A stretch of 64,000 nucleotides of DNA, taken from contig NC_058519.1 in NCBI RefSeq assembly GCF_904849725.1, forward strand, positions 539,532,316 through 539,596,315. The letters run 5' to 3'. Below the pieces are notes generated by a model. That model did no database searches and had not been told where the DNA came from. It was given only the letters and a program-made list of their open reading frames with translations. The DNA comes from Hordeum vulgare subsp. vulgare. Taxonomy: Eukaryota > Streptophyta > Magnoliopsida > Poales > Poaceae. This document shows, piece by piece, positions 11,162 to 22,598 of this stretch. The stretch's first letter is position 1; each line of letters starts with the position of its first letter. The position numbers and the translations under genes are program-made.

Positions 11162-12071
11162 CCGGGACGATGAAGTAGTAGTCTTATTCGAGCACTTCGC
11201 CCATGGATTCGGGGTGCCAGCGAGCACGTTCTTCTATCGATTTCTTACCAAATCCGGGTTGCAGCCCCACCACCTTGGGGCCAACTTGATTATGAAATCA
11301 CCGCCTTCGTCTCGCTGTGCGAGGGATTTCTCGGGATTTAGCCGCGACTCGACCTTTGGTGCCGGCTCTTCTTCCTCAAGAAGTAGACAATGGGGGACAA
11401 GGTGAGGGGGGGCGAAGGAGATGACTGCCTGCGGGGCATCCCTTGTCTACAACTGCATCGGAACCGGCTTCCGCAAGCTTCCGCTCTAGGAGTTGGTGAA
11501 GAACTGGCAGAGCTCGTTCTTCTATGTGAAGAACGTGGACCCGACGTTGTATCTCATAAACCTTCCCCTTTCTCAACCGTCCACCGACTTCGGAGCTGCA
11601 CCAGGGGAAGGTTCCGCGGTGGCCCATCGCGGTGGTGAACAAGGTGGGCGACCGGCTCCCCGAGCTAACCGACACGGAGGGCCTCACCTCTGTCGACCTC
11701 ATCACCACTATGATAGCGCGCCAAATCCTGCCGCTGCAGTGCCGCCCTCACCACATCTGCATCATGTGGGATCGGCACAACCTGTGTCGGCTCTCCGCAA
11801 AGGACTTGAAGACGGTCACCGTTGCGAGGCAGGTGCATCTGATCTCCACCGCCAAATTTCCCGAGGAGGGATGGAACTAGGGCAAGGCCCCTTACGATTG
11901 GGTGCATCCATCGCCTCATGTAAGCGACACGTCGTCTCCCTTGGTTTTTTTCTTCTTTGCTACTTTCCTCGCATAACCCATGACCCAGACCGGAAGCAGC
12001 TGTTTGTGGAACTACAGAATTACGCGCAGCCACCGGCCGACAGGGCGGATTCAGACGCTGAGGAGCGGTGA
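11162..12071 (+). pseudogene. PF04195-type ORF, N-terminal part, right half
   Basis: The frame resumes with HFAHGFGVPASTFFYRFL and LQPHHLGANLI, the core signature of the 'putative gypsy type transposon' domain (PF04195). A 1-base frameshift near 11295, an in-frame TAG near 11332 and another near 11386 break it; the continuing text (FVSLCEGFLGI, then NWQSSFFYVKN in another frame, then RQILPLQCRPHHICIMW) still follows the family. A likely splice donor GTAAGC lies near 11919 and an acceptor CCCAG near 11986; the last exon ends with an acidic tail at TGA 12069-12071. It is a spliced retroelement gene, here dead. Its partner half is 2309-2505. Confidence 0.65.
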
Positions 12072-13043
12072 CACACGATTTACCGAGGTTCGGGGCCCTC
12101 CGTGGGAGGTAACACCCTTAGTCCCAACGAAATTGGTATGTAGTAGACAAGAGCTACAATGGTGCTCCTTGAGCTCTTGTCTAGAGGAGGAAGAAGAAGA
12201 GTGCTTGCTCCCTTGCCTCTCTACGTGAGTGTGTGTGTGAGGGAAAGCCTAGAACCCCTTTGCATGGGGGAGCATCAGGGGCTTTATAAGCCAGCACCTC
12301 GGCTTACAATATACATAGATGGTGCGGGTGGGTCCCGGCTCGCACCCTCTTCGACCGGCTGTAGGGTGCCACTGTTGGAGCGGTCTTGTCGCAGGTACGG
12401 CCCATTTGGTGCGGGGTCCCATCAAAGTGATGGCCCAAGGAGCCTTTGTCGTGCCCGCCCGTGGTCCGCGGTATGACTGGATCCCGTGTAGCCACGCGTG
12501 TGTGGTGTTAGGGAGTTGGTGATGATGAGCACTGTGTGGCCACAGTGTCGCCCCGCTCGGTCACAATCGGCAACGGTCAACGGTACGGGCAGCTCCATTG
12601 TAGCCATGCGTATACGGCGTCATGGAGTGGTTGGACCTACCGCCACGTCTCGTCAGAGTGGTTGCATCTTGTCGTATGGGCTGATGACGGGCGAGAGGGA
12701 CCCGCCAGCTAGCGGGTCACCCGGAGCCGGATGGATAAGGGCCCGGCCTCGAGCCGGCCAGGGTAGCTCGAGCCGGTGAGTGGGAGCCGGCGCCACAAGG
12801 TCGGAGCCGGCCCCGATGTTTTTGAAAGCTACATTAGGTGAGATGAGTCTACCCTACTGGGAGAGTCCCGTCGGCTCGCGGCGACGGGCCTCGTCTGCTT
12901 GTTTCCCAAAGTCTTTGTTGGCGGAGCTTTGGGAGCTGAATCGTCCCTTTGCATGCCGGGTCCAGGGACCCGGTCAGTCGTTATCGAGTGGAACGTCGTG
13001 GCGCCTCGTTTGCGAGGAGCGGGGCCACCAAGTATCGAGTGCA
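12072..13043 (+). other. GC-rich unassigned repeat DNA
   Basis: I find no coding signature. The start (GATTTACCGAGGTTCGGGG, then GGAGGTAACACCCT) resembles text found in Triticeae retrotransposon termini, but I cannot name the family. The stretch has many short GAGCCGG-type repeats (12722-12813), an inverted repeat GACCCGC/GCGGGTC (12699-12705/12712-12718) and a longer one at 12144-12183. The right border is the chromovirus LTR end at about 13044. Confidence 0.4.
12144..12183. repeat. 12-bp perfect inverted repeat
   Basis: TAGACAAGAGCT (12144-12155) and AGCTCTTGTCTA (12172-12183) are perfect reverse complements around a 16-base loop. It could be a stem in a retroelement RNA or the core of an LTR regulatory region. 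Confidence 0.6.
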
Positions 13044-13063
13044 GAGTCGGGTCGCTACAGAAA

Positions 13064-13075
13064 TGGTATCAGAGC
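13064..13075 (+). other. Primer binding site of the chromovirus
   Basis: TGGTATCAGAGC, complementary to the 3' end of initiator tRNA-Met, four bases after the LTR end CTACA (13059). This fixes the right edge of the lost 5' LTR. Confidence 0.85.
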
Positions 13076-13207
13076 GCACGCTGACCGTAGGACGTAACCT
13101 CTAGGAATGGAAAAGCCTTAGGAAGAAAACTATTTTCTTGTATCTATAAATTCTCTATTTCCTCTTCTGATCATTTCTGACTTCTCTCCGATTTTCCAAT
13201 GTTTTAG

Positions 13208-13915
13208 ATGGCCACCTTCATCCCCGTTAAGTTCGCGGAGTTTTGCCAGCTCGACGCCACTATACCTTTCGGAAAGGAGCTGATACAGATCACCAAGGAC
13301 TTGAGGATTGCTCTGCCGACTATCACAGGGAAGCCGACTTCGTCTTACCCGGAGGATTCACGCTACAGGATTGAGGTGCACGTTTCCGGAAGGACATTCG
13401 AGCCGCGCACTGAGCCGGTGGATTTCAAGTTCATCGCACCCAACTAGATTCTCAGAAGGGACATGGCGGTCCATTGTGCACTCGGGCGTATCAAGGAAGT
13501 GTACAGAGGCTGCCCTATTTCACCGGACCTATTCACGGTATCCCGGAGAAGAGAAGATGGAGAAATCATCTCTAGCAAGACCAAGGACGCTCTCCTATCC
13601 TATGCCCAGACCTTGGAGAAGCACAGCGGGACTCTGGAGCATCGTGTGATCAAGGACGCCAGGAAGATCTAGCAACTGTCGCTCCGTGAACTCGAACTCG
13701 AAGAAGCAGCCGGGGAAGCCCACTATGAGCATGAATTGGAGGTGAAGGACTTTCTGGAGAGGAGCGAGAAGCTGAAGACTCGAGTTGCATACCTGGAGGA
13801 GGAACTGGACATGGGCGAGAACCCTCATCCCGAAGGTGACGTAGCCCCCTTGATCAGCAATGACGAGGACTATGAAGAAAGCTCCACCGAAGGACCCACC
13901 ACCATGCTTTTCTGA
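13208..13915 (+). pseudogene. Leader ORF upstream of gag, two in-frame stops
   Basis: One codon phase is kept from the ATG at 13208 to the TGA at 13913-13915 (about 235 residues), broken by TAG at 13445-13447 (where a Trp is expected) and TAG at 13670-13672. The N-terminal half contains the pattern ATIPFGKELIQITKDLR; the C-terminal half is rich in Glu/Leu heptads and then acidic, consistent with a coiled coil with an acidic tail. I recall similar leader ORFs in front of gag in grass Tekay-type elements, but know of no function. It lies between primer site and gag, so it would be the first ORF on the genomic RNA. Confidence 0.6.
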
Positions 13916-14127
13916 GGAGGACACTTAGACTAGACCACCAAATTTATTTTATCGTTAAACGCTTAGGCCGATGTTTAGATTATCGAATTTTGTATCCCCG
14001 TGTGAACTTTTGTGATGGTATTGAATAAAATGTGTGGTGTGATACTTGTTTGTTGCATTTCATATGGGTAGTGTAATTACTCTTAGACCATTGTTCTATG
14101 CTAATCTCACCCCTCTACAAACATCAG

Positions 14128-17100
14128 ATGCCTCCGAGACGTGCCCCTGCTTCGAACTTTCCGCCGGAACTCACCTAGTTGATTCAGCAACAGAATACCC
14201 TAATGCAGCTGATCATCCAGAACCAGAACAATAACAACAACCATCATCCACCCCAGGCCGACAATCTCACCCGTTTCCTGAGGTTGAACCCTCCGACTTT
14301 CTCCAGCAGCATTGAGCCCATTGTGGCAGATGATTGGCTCCGCAAGATGGAGCGGGAACTTATCACTGCTAGTTGTACTGAATCTGAGAAGGTGCGCTTT
14401 GTCGCGCATCAACTTGAAGGCCCTGCAGCTGCATGGTGGGAGAACTACACCACCACATACCCCATTGCTGGAGTCACTTGGGAGCAGTTCAAGCAAGCCT
14501 TCCATACCGCACATGTCTCAGCTGGTGCAATGAGTCTAAAGAAGCGTGAGTTTCGCAACTTACGCCAGGGAAATCGCTCTGTGGCTCAGTATGTCGATGA
14601 ATTCAGCATGCTCGCCCGTTATGCACCTGGAGATGTGGACGATGATGCGGCCAAGCAGGAAAAGTTCTTGGAGGGACTCAATGATGAGCTGAGCATTCAG
14701 CTGACTGTAGCCAACTTCAACAACTACGAGGAGTTGGTAGAGAAGGCCCTCATCTTGGAGGGGAAACACCAGCAGATGGAGAACCGTAAGCGGAAGTATG
14801 GCAATGGGAAGTTCAACTCCAGCACTCAGCAGAAGCCTCGCTACACCCCCTATTCAGGGAATACCGAGACTGGATCCAGTAAGTTTGGAGGACACGTCCA
14901 GCATAACCACCCAGTGCACAACCATGGAGGAAATGGGAACCACCGCAACAACAGCAACTTCAAGAATGGCGGTACTGGCACTCAGCATCATTCAGCTCCA
15001 GCTCAGAAGGATGTAAATCACATCACCTGCTTCAAGTGTCAGAAGACGGGACACTATGCCACTGAATGTCCCCAGAACAAGCAGGGAAATGGAAACGGCA
15101 ACGGCAACTCTGTAGCAAAGAAGCCCAATCCTTTTCCTCGAGCTCAGGTGAATCACATTGATGTTGAAGAGGTCTATGATCACCCCGATACTGTGGTTGG
15201 TAAGTTTTTGCTAAATTCACGTCCAGTATTGGTACTTTTTGATTCTGGTGCAACGCATTCATTCATATCAAGGGTAGTTGTGGAAAAGTATAGTTTGCCA
15301 ACTAGAACCCTCAGCCAGCCTATTAAGGTCAGTTCCCCAGGAGGCATGATGGCAGCCGGGATAGGATGCCATGCTTTGAGTCTCAACATCGAGAACCATA
15401 ATTTTCCCACCGACCTCATCGTATTAGAGTCCCAGGGATTGGATGTAATCCTAGGCATGGATTGGTTAGCCAAGTATGAAGGGAATATTGATTGTGCCCT
15501 TAAGTCTATTTTGCTCACCACCCCCGAGAAAAAGCGGATTAAGTACGTGTCTCAGCGCCCGACACGGAGTAAATGAGTAAACTCTCTCACGGGAGTAGTC
15601 CAGGAGGAAGTACCGATTGTACAGGAATACCCAGATGTATTTCCGGAGGAATTGCCGGGCATGCCACCTGATAGAGAGATTGAGTTCCTGATTGAGCTAT
15701 TACCCGGAACAGCCCCGATATCCAAGAGACCCTATCGGATGCCCGCAAATGACTTGGTAGAATCAAGAAGCAAATTAAGTACTTGTTGGACAAAAGGTAT
15801 ATTCGTCCAAGTTCTTCACCTTGGGGAGCCCCAGTGCTCTTGGTTGAAAAGAAGGATAAGTCCTTGAGAATGGTTGTCGATTATCGTGCATTGAACGAGG
15901 TGACCATCAAGAACAAGTACCCCTTGCCGATGATCAATGATCTGTTTGACCAGTTAGTTGGAGCCCGCATATTCTCCAAGATTGATCTTCGATCCGGGTA
16001 TCATCAGTTGAAGATTCGTGAACAGGATATACCCAAGACAGCCTTCACCACTCGGTACGGCTTGTATGAGTACACGGTCATGTCATTTGGACTAACTAAT
16101 GCTCCGGCATATTTTATGAATCTGATGAACAAGGTATTTATGGAATACTTGGACAAGTTTGTCGTGGTGTTCATCGATGACATACTGATATTCTCCAAGA
16201 AAGAAGAGGAACACAAGGAACATCTGCGTCTAGTTCTGGAGAAACTTCGAGAGCATAATCTATATGCAAAGTTTAGCAAATGTGAGTTTTGGTTGAAGGA
16301 AGTCGGATTCCTCGGACACGTCATCTCAGGAGAAGGAATAGCAGTGGACCCTGCCAAGGTCGCAGCAGTCACCGAATGGGTAGCACCCACGTCAGTCAAG
16401 GAGATCCGCAGTTTCCTCGGACTTGCCGGATATTACCAGAGGTTCATTGAGAATTTCTCAAAGATCGCCAAGCCCATGACAGAGTTGTTGAAGAAGGAGT
16501 ACAAGTATGTTTGGACTGAGGAATGTGAAACCAGTTTTCAAGAGTTGAAGAAACGTCTGGTTACAACCCCAGTGCTGATATTGCCAAACATTCGGAAGGA
16601 TTTCCAGGTTTACTATGATGCTTCTCGTCAAGGACTCGGAGGAGTGCTCATGCAAGAAGGTTAATTTGTAGCCTATGCATCCATACAGCTCAGACCCCAT
16701 GTGTTGAACTATGCCACGCATGACTTGGAACTAGCAGCCGTAGTGCATGCTCTTAAGACCTGGAGACATTTCCTGATCGGAAATAGTTGTGATGTTTACA
16801 CTGATCACAAGAGCCTGAAATATATCTTCACGCAGAAGGAGTTGAACCTCAGACAGAGGCGATGGCTAGAATTTATCAAGGACTATGACATGAGATTGCA
16901 TTATCACCCAGGCAAGGCAAATGTTGTAGCCGATGCGTTGAGCCGCAAGAGTTATGTGAACACACTCATAGCTGGAGGATTACCCCAGGAGTTAGCCGAT
17001 GACCTCCGAGAGCTCAAATTCGAAATAGTTCCAAGAGGATTTGTTGCCACACTAGAAATTCAGTCCACTTTGACAGAAAAGATCCGCAAGGCGCAGAAAT

Positions 17101-18532
17101 CAGACAAGGAGATAGCTGAGATTAAGCAGAAAATGAAAGACGGGAAGGCTAAAGGTTTTCGTGAGGATGAACACGGAACTTTATGGTTTGAGGATCGCAT
17201 TTATGTGCCCAATGATCCCAAACTCAGGAAGTTGATACTTCAGGAGGCCCATGATTCCCCGTACTCGATACACCCCGGCAACACCAAGATGTATCTGGAT
17301 CTGAAAGAAAGTTTCTGGTGGACAGGAATGAAGAAAGACATTGCCGAGTTTGTAGCAATATGCGATGTTTGTCAGCGAGTAAAAGCCGAGCATCAGAAGC
17401 CAGCAGGTTTACTCCAACCTCTGCCGATACCCGAGTGGAAATGGGAAAAGCTTGGTATGGATTTCATCACAGGATTACCCAGGACCCGTTCTGGCTATGA
17501 TTCTATTTGGGTTGTGGTCGATCGTTTGACCAAGGTAGCTCACTTCATTCCTGTGAAGACTACTTACACGAGTGCCAAGCTGGCCAAGATATATAGGACC
17601 AGGATCGTATGTCTGCACGGAGTACCGAAGAGCATTGTGTCAGATAGAGGGACTCAGTTCACATCAAAATTTTGGCACCAACTGCATGAAACCTTGGGAA
17701 CGAGATTGGAGTTCAGTACAACTTTTCACTTAGAGACAGATGGACAAACCGAGAGAGTCAATCAGATTCTGGAGGACATGTTGAGAGCTTGCGCACTAGA
17801 CTATGGGTCTAGTTGGGATGACAATTTGCCTTATGCCGAGTTCTCATACAACAACAGCTACCAGACCAGTCTGAAGATGGCCCCTTTCGAAGCTCTATAC
17901 GGAAGGAGGTGCAGAACACCGTTGATGTGGGATGGAGTTGGAGACCGACAACTTTTTGGTCCCGACCTTATCCTAGATTCTGAAGAGAAGGTCAAGCTAA
18001 TTCGTGACTGACTCAAGATAGCTCAATCCAGGCGGAAAAGTTATGCTGACAACAAACGCAAGGAAGTAACATACGAAGTGGGAGACCGAGCATATCTTCG
18101 GGTGTCTCCACTTCGAGGAATCAAGAGATTTGGTGTGAAAGGAAAGTTAGCACCCCGATTCATTGGCCCCTACAAAATTCTTGAATGTAGAGGCGAAGTT
18201 GCATATAAACTAGAACTGCCGGAAGGATTGTCCGGAGTTCATGATGTCTTCCATGTTTCCCAGTTGAAGAAATGCCACGCTGAGATGGCTGATGTTCCGT
18301 TGAGAGATACAGTGCCCCTAGAGGCCATACAGCTTGACAGTGATCTGACGTATGAGGAGAAACCCGTCAGGATTCTCGAGACTGCCAACAGAGTTACCCG
18401 CAGCAAGATCATCAAGTTGTGAAGGTGTTGTGGAGCCACCACACCGAGGAAGAAGCCACCTGGGAACGAGAAGAAGATCTTCGTCGAGACCACCCGCACC
18501 TATTTTCTAGCCAACCCGAATCTCGAGGGTGA
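14128..18532 (+). pseudogene. Chromovirus gag-pol with chromodomain, multiply broken
   Basis: The likely start is ATG 14128 (MPPRRAPA), stopped by TAG at 14176-14178. Domains follow in order: Gag core (LEGPAAAWWENY); zinc knuckle C-X2-C-X4-H-X4-C at 15028-15069; protease with DSG at 15241-15249 and ILGMDWL; TGA at 15574-15576; a 1-base frameshift near 15765; reverse transcriptase with FIDD at 16170-16181; TAA at 16662-16664 near the start of RNase H ([10 protein letters not shown] before it, YTDHKSLKY after); integrase with GMDFI, VSDRG and TDGQTERVN supplying the Asp, Asp and Glu; TGA at 18009-18011; frameshift near 18420; and a C-terminal chromodomain-like segment (ATWEREEDLR) ending at 18532. 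Chromodomains of this type are thought to guide insertion into heterochromatin. Several stops sit at codons expected to be CGA or TGG, in line with cytosine deamination. The copy is inactive. Confidence 0.92.
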
Positions 18533-18540
18533 GATTCATC

Positions 18541-18556
18541 TTAAGGTGGGTAGGTT
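18541..18556 (+). other. Polypurine tract region of the chromovirus
   Basis: TTAAGGTGGGTAGGTT lies directly before the LTR start TGTAACATCCC at 18557, the expected place of the plus-strand primer. Confidence 0.7.
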
Positions 18557-21500
18557 TGTAACATCCCAACTTTCCTAATTGGGAATGTTTTACATTGTAG
18601 CTAAGCATCTATGCATATTGATTTAAATAAAGTTTGCATTTGAATTCTTTCGACTTTTGCCTTTGCATTTCTATTTTTTTCTTCACACGAGAAGTGCCGG
18701 GAAATAATCTCTTGCACGCAAGAGAGAGCGGAGGAAAATGACCCTCCAAAGTGTGAGGCATTTTTGAAATATTTTGAGCCAAGAAAGCCAAAGTTTTATC
18801 GTGAAAATGATTGCAAAAAGAAAATATAGCATAAGGGATTTTTTCTGAAAAAACATTTTTTTAAGTTTTTATTTTTGCCTTGGAAAAATGTTAATCGAGT
18901 AGAGGATATTTTCTGATCATTTTGGTATATAATATCCTATATTAATTATTTTATTTGTTTCATTTTATTTCGTTTTAGTTTCTGTTAAAAAAAAGACACG
19001 GGAGATATTCTAGGGTGAGATCCCCATCGCCACGAAGCCAATCCCTGGCAAACCGCAGCGCCACCCCTTCCTTCTTTTTTTCTTTTCCCCTTTTCTTTTC
19101 TTTTCTTTCTTTTTTTTCTTCTGTCTCTTTCCTTCCCTCTTCTTATTCCTTCCATCTTTCTGTCTCCCGTGACCTTCCTTTCTCCAGCGAGATTTCTCCT
19201 TCCATGGCTAGCCCGATTCCTTTCCCCCTCGGCCACCCCCCTCCCCCTATAAAAACGAGACCCCCGAGCCGCCCTCGCCCCGTTCCCCACCCCGGCTCCC
19301 CTGCCCAGACACCATGCCGCGCCCGCACAGCTCGCCGGAGCTCGGCCCTTCAAGCTAGCAGCAGAAACTGCTGCTGCCTCCCCCGTCGCCCCGGACGCCT
19401 CCCCTGCTGCCTCCCCGACGCCCCGGAGCCGACTGCCCCCTCTTCTACCGCCCCACCCTGCCGGCGACCAGCCCCCTCGCCGAAGTGCCTCTCCACCCTC
19501 GCCGGAGCAGCCACCGGAGCTCCCAGCCTCCTGTGCCACGGTGAGCCTCTCCCCCTCTGCCTTCATCCCTTGGATCCTAGGCCACTGGTGTAGATTAGAA
19601 GTAGGGATACCCCTTCGGTTCTTTTAAAAGAACCGGCGGTTCGGTTATTTATTTAGTTAGCCCACTCAGTTTTGTTAATTTCCCGCCGTTTGTTAGAATC
19701 ACCGCAGCACTCACCCCCCCCCTTAGCCAATCAGAGCACGCCACATACCCCCCCCCCCCCCGTTGACTAGATAGTTCTCTGTTTTTTTCTGTTTAATTCA
19801 AAAACTGAGAAAGTTGTAATCTTGTTTCCCCTATAACGTTTGATCTAGAGATCCAATGAGGTTGATTCTTTTTCCAGTAGATTACAATTTTTCTGTAGTT
19901 TCTAAAAACATATGATTTGTCTATGTTTGAAATTTTCAAATTTGAATTAGATCAGATTTAGTTTAAACCTTGTTTTGCTTATTCTAGGAGTTTAAAAAAT
20001 GATTTTTGTTTGATTCTTTTTTCTACTGCCTCCTAGTGATTATATCTTACTGTGGTATAAGTTTATAATTTTGTTACATAATTTTACTTGGGGTTTTAAC
20101 AGAAACAAGTTTCTGCCTTAGTGACGTGTAGTGAATTCTTTCACTTAGGCCATAGCTACTTATTACTTGTGATGTTATTTTTACTTGTTGATTGATTGTA
20201 GTGCTTATGATGTGTATTTGTTTGTATCGGTAGATCACCCGGAGTGCGAAGCTTGTTACTTAGAAGCGCTCGATCCAGACAACTATCATCAAGGCAAGTC
20301 ATTTTGATCATACTATCTCCTATGTTTTTCGATGCATGGTAGTTTCACCTTTCTTTGCCCAATTGCATGCTGCTTAGGTACTTGGAAATTTTAGTATAGG
20401 TTGTAGTATCATGTGGTAGGCACACAACAACCCCGATACTTGGCCCCGGGACGACAAATTTCATATTGCTATGCTTGAGTAGACGGGATTTCGGTTGAGT
20501 GCATAACACGAGTGATGCGAGGTTGATTAAATAACCAAGACCGGTTAAGACAAGATTTTCAAGACCTCATGATGCAATGCAACTCTGGGTGAAGGACGGT
20601 TGATCGGCTCCCTGAAGAAAACAGTGGATGACCCGGGATGCTGGAGACGGCCATGACATCTTGCGGAAAGCTTCACCCAGGCTCGAAGAGACGGATGGAG
20701 GCTTCAAGACCCAAGGCTTACCTGCACAGCCACAAGTCATTATGGGCTCTGGCTTGGTTGGACAATGCGGCGACTCTAGACAGGCGGTGCTAGCAGATGT
20801 AGAAGAATGGTAGGAATGGATGGGCACCGACAGGGATTCAGAGGGACCCGTTGAAAGACCATGTTTTGATCATCCGGTCTTCAAACACCCTGACGTGCGA
20901 GGACATACACGGAGGCGATCAAATCTTGTGGGGAACGTGTGCAAAACTCTACAGAGTGCCCAACCTAATCGATTAGCCGTGTCCACGGTCATGGACAACT
21001 TGAGCCGAAGGCATTGAAATTCCCCTGAACTCTCGACACAACTTAATAATGATGTGGGTATTAACAACAACTCGGGTACGAGAATTGGTTGGCGGAACCA
21101 TCTCGTTAACAACAAACAATGTAGTAATATTTTGCTTCCAGCCCCTCTTGTTGTAGGAGAAAATTGGCTTTATGCAAAACTTATAGCCCCACCTGCCAAA
21201 TATGCATGTAGAGATAGTTGATTATTATTTTACCCCTCTCTTTGATGACTTGCCGGCATATTCCATATGCTGACCTACACGGCTGCAACGTATCATGTTG
21301 CAGAGTACTTTTCCGACCAGGAGTGAGGCTACGATCTATGCTCAGCGACATGCCCTGGAGTCGGATGGACTCGTCTACCTGATGCTTCCGCTAGTCTTCG
21401 TTAGATATCTCATGAGATGGCCTTCAGCCACTTTATTGTAATCCATTATTGTAATAAAGTACTCGATATGAGATTTCGATTAATAAAGTTGTGTGATTGA

Positions 21501-21601
21501 ACTCTTGATATATACATTGATGTACTGAGTGTGTACCAGCATGATCTTGGGATGGTACGGAAACACCAGAGGCTTGACTCATCTTGAGTCGGGTCGCTAC
21601 A
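18557..21601 (+). repeat. 3' LTR of the chromovirus (3045 bp)
   Basis: It starts TGTAACATCCC and ends GTCGCTACA. An AT-rich left part is followed by a GC-rich, pyrimidine-rich block (about 19020-19560) that gives chance reading frames on both strands, with TATAAAAA at 19248-19255. The right part matches, in reverse, the solo LTR at 31712-35409 over long stretches (for example 20570-21110 against 32160-32700). The bases after it (AGTTT) would be the right target-site copy, but the left copy cannot be found. Confidence 0.88.
19248..19255 (+). promoter_or_regulatory. TATA box of the chromovirus LTR
   Basis: TATAAAAA within a C-rich context (CCCCCTATAAAAACGAG). The reverse solo LTR has a TATTTAAG box in a comparable position (near 34515 on the minus strand). 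Confidence 0.5.
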
Positions 21602-22598
21602 AGTTTTTATGACACGCGCCATCACTTCCATATTTCTTATAGACTCATATTTTGTTCTAGATATCGATTTGTAATCTTTTGAGTTGTAAGTAAATAAAAG
21701 TGTGATGATTTGCATTATCACAGCATTGTCCCGTGTGAAAAAAGGATGATGGAAGCTATGATTCCCTCACAAGTTGGGATGAGTCTCCGGACTTTACAAA
21801 ATAAAAGAGATCAGCGAAGCCATAAAAAAATAAAAGAGGCCAAAGAAGCCCATTCAAAAAAAGAGAAAAAGCAAAAAAATGAGAGAAAGAGGGAAGGGAC
21901 AATGCAACTATCTTTTCCCACACTTGTGCTCAAAAATAGCACCATGTTCTTCGTTGAGAGTCTCCTATGTTGTCCCTTTCATATAACTAGTGGAATTACA
22001 TCTTTTGCACAACTACTTAGTTTTCTTTTTGAGCTTCGATACACTTATAGCTCTAGTGCATTTGTTGCATGGCAAACCCTACTCACTCACATTGATATCT
22101 ATTGATGGGCATCTCCATAGCTGTTGATATGCCTAGTTGATGTGAGACTATCTTCTTCCATTCTTTTTGCAACCTCCACCACATTCTATTCCACCTATAG
22201 TGCTATATCCATGACTCATGCTCATGTATTGCGTAAGAGTTGAAAAGGTTTGAGAACATAACAAGTGTGAAACAATTGCTTGATTTTCATCGGGGTTGTG
22301 CATGATTTACATATATTGTGTGGTGAAGATGGAGCATATCCACACCATATGATTTTGTAGGGATAACTTTCTAAGACCATGTTACTTTGAAAAGAAGCAA
22401 TTGCCTTATTAGTATGCTTGAAATATCATTGTTTTTGTGTCAATATTATACTTTTGTTCTGAGTCTTATGGATCTGAATATTCATGCCACATTAGAGAAT
22501 ACTACATGGATAAATATGTTAGGTAGCATTCCACATCAAAAATTCGGTTTTTATCATTTACCTACTCGAGGACGAGCAGGAATTAAGCTTGGGGATGC
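21602..22598 (+). mobile_element. 3' internal end of a Sabrina-like Athila element
   Basis: Non-coding. It has the landmarks that also flank the LTR of the element at 57362-58055: a purine-rich AAAGAGG-type stretch (21800-21900), GGTTGTGCATGATTT near 22296, and CTCGAGGACGAGCAGGAATT then AAGCTTGGGGATGC immediately before the LTR, the last of which serves as polypurine tract. The left edge abuts the chromovirus LTR, which presumably inserted into this element. Confidence 0.75.

Larger units (their letters stand above)
13044..21601 (+). mobile_element. Tekay-type chromovirus (Ty3/gypsy) with nearly absent 5' LTR
   Basis: In order: the last 16 bases of an LTR (GAGTCGGGTCGCTACA), primer site, leader ORF, gag-pol with C-terminal chromodomain, polypurine tract and a full 3' LTR (18557-21601). 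The 5' LTR should be about 3 kb like the 3' LTR, but only its last 16 bases are recognisable; further left the sequence is unrelated. This points to a deletion or recombination at the LTR end. The same LTR family is present in reverse orientation as a solo LTR at 31712-35409. The element sits against the 3' internal part of a Sabrina-like element (21602). Confidence 0.85.

Noticed and set aside
18985..19593. Long Ser/Pro-rich and Gly/Arg-rich ORFs on both strands
   Set aside because: They lie in the GC-rich, promoter-proximal block of the chromovirus LTR, overlap each other on opposite strands and carry no domain.
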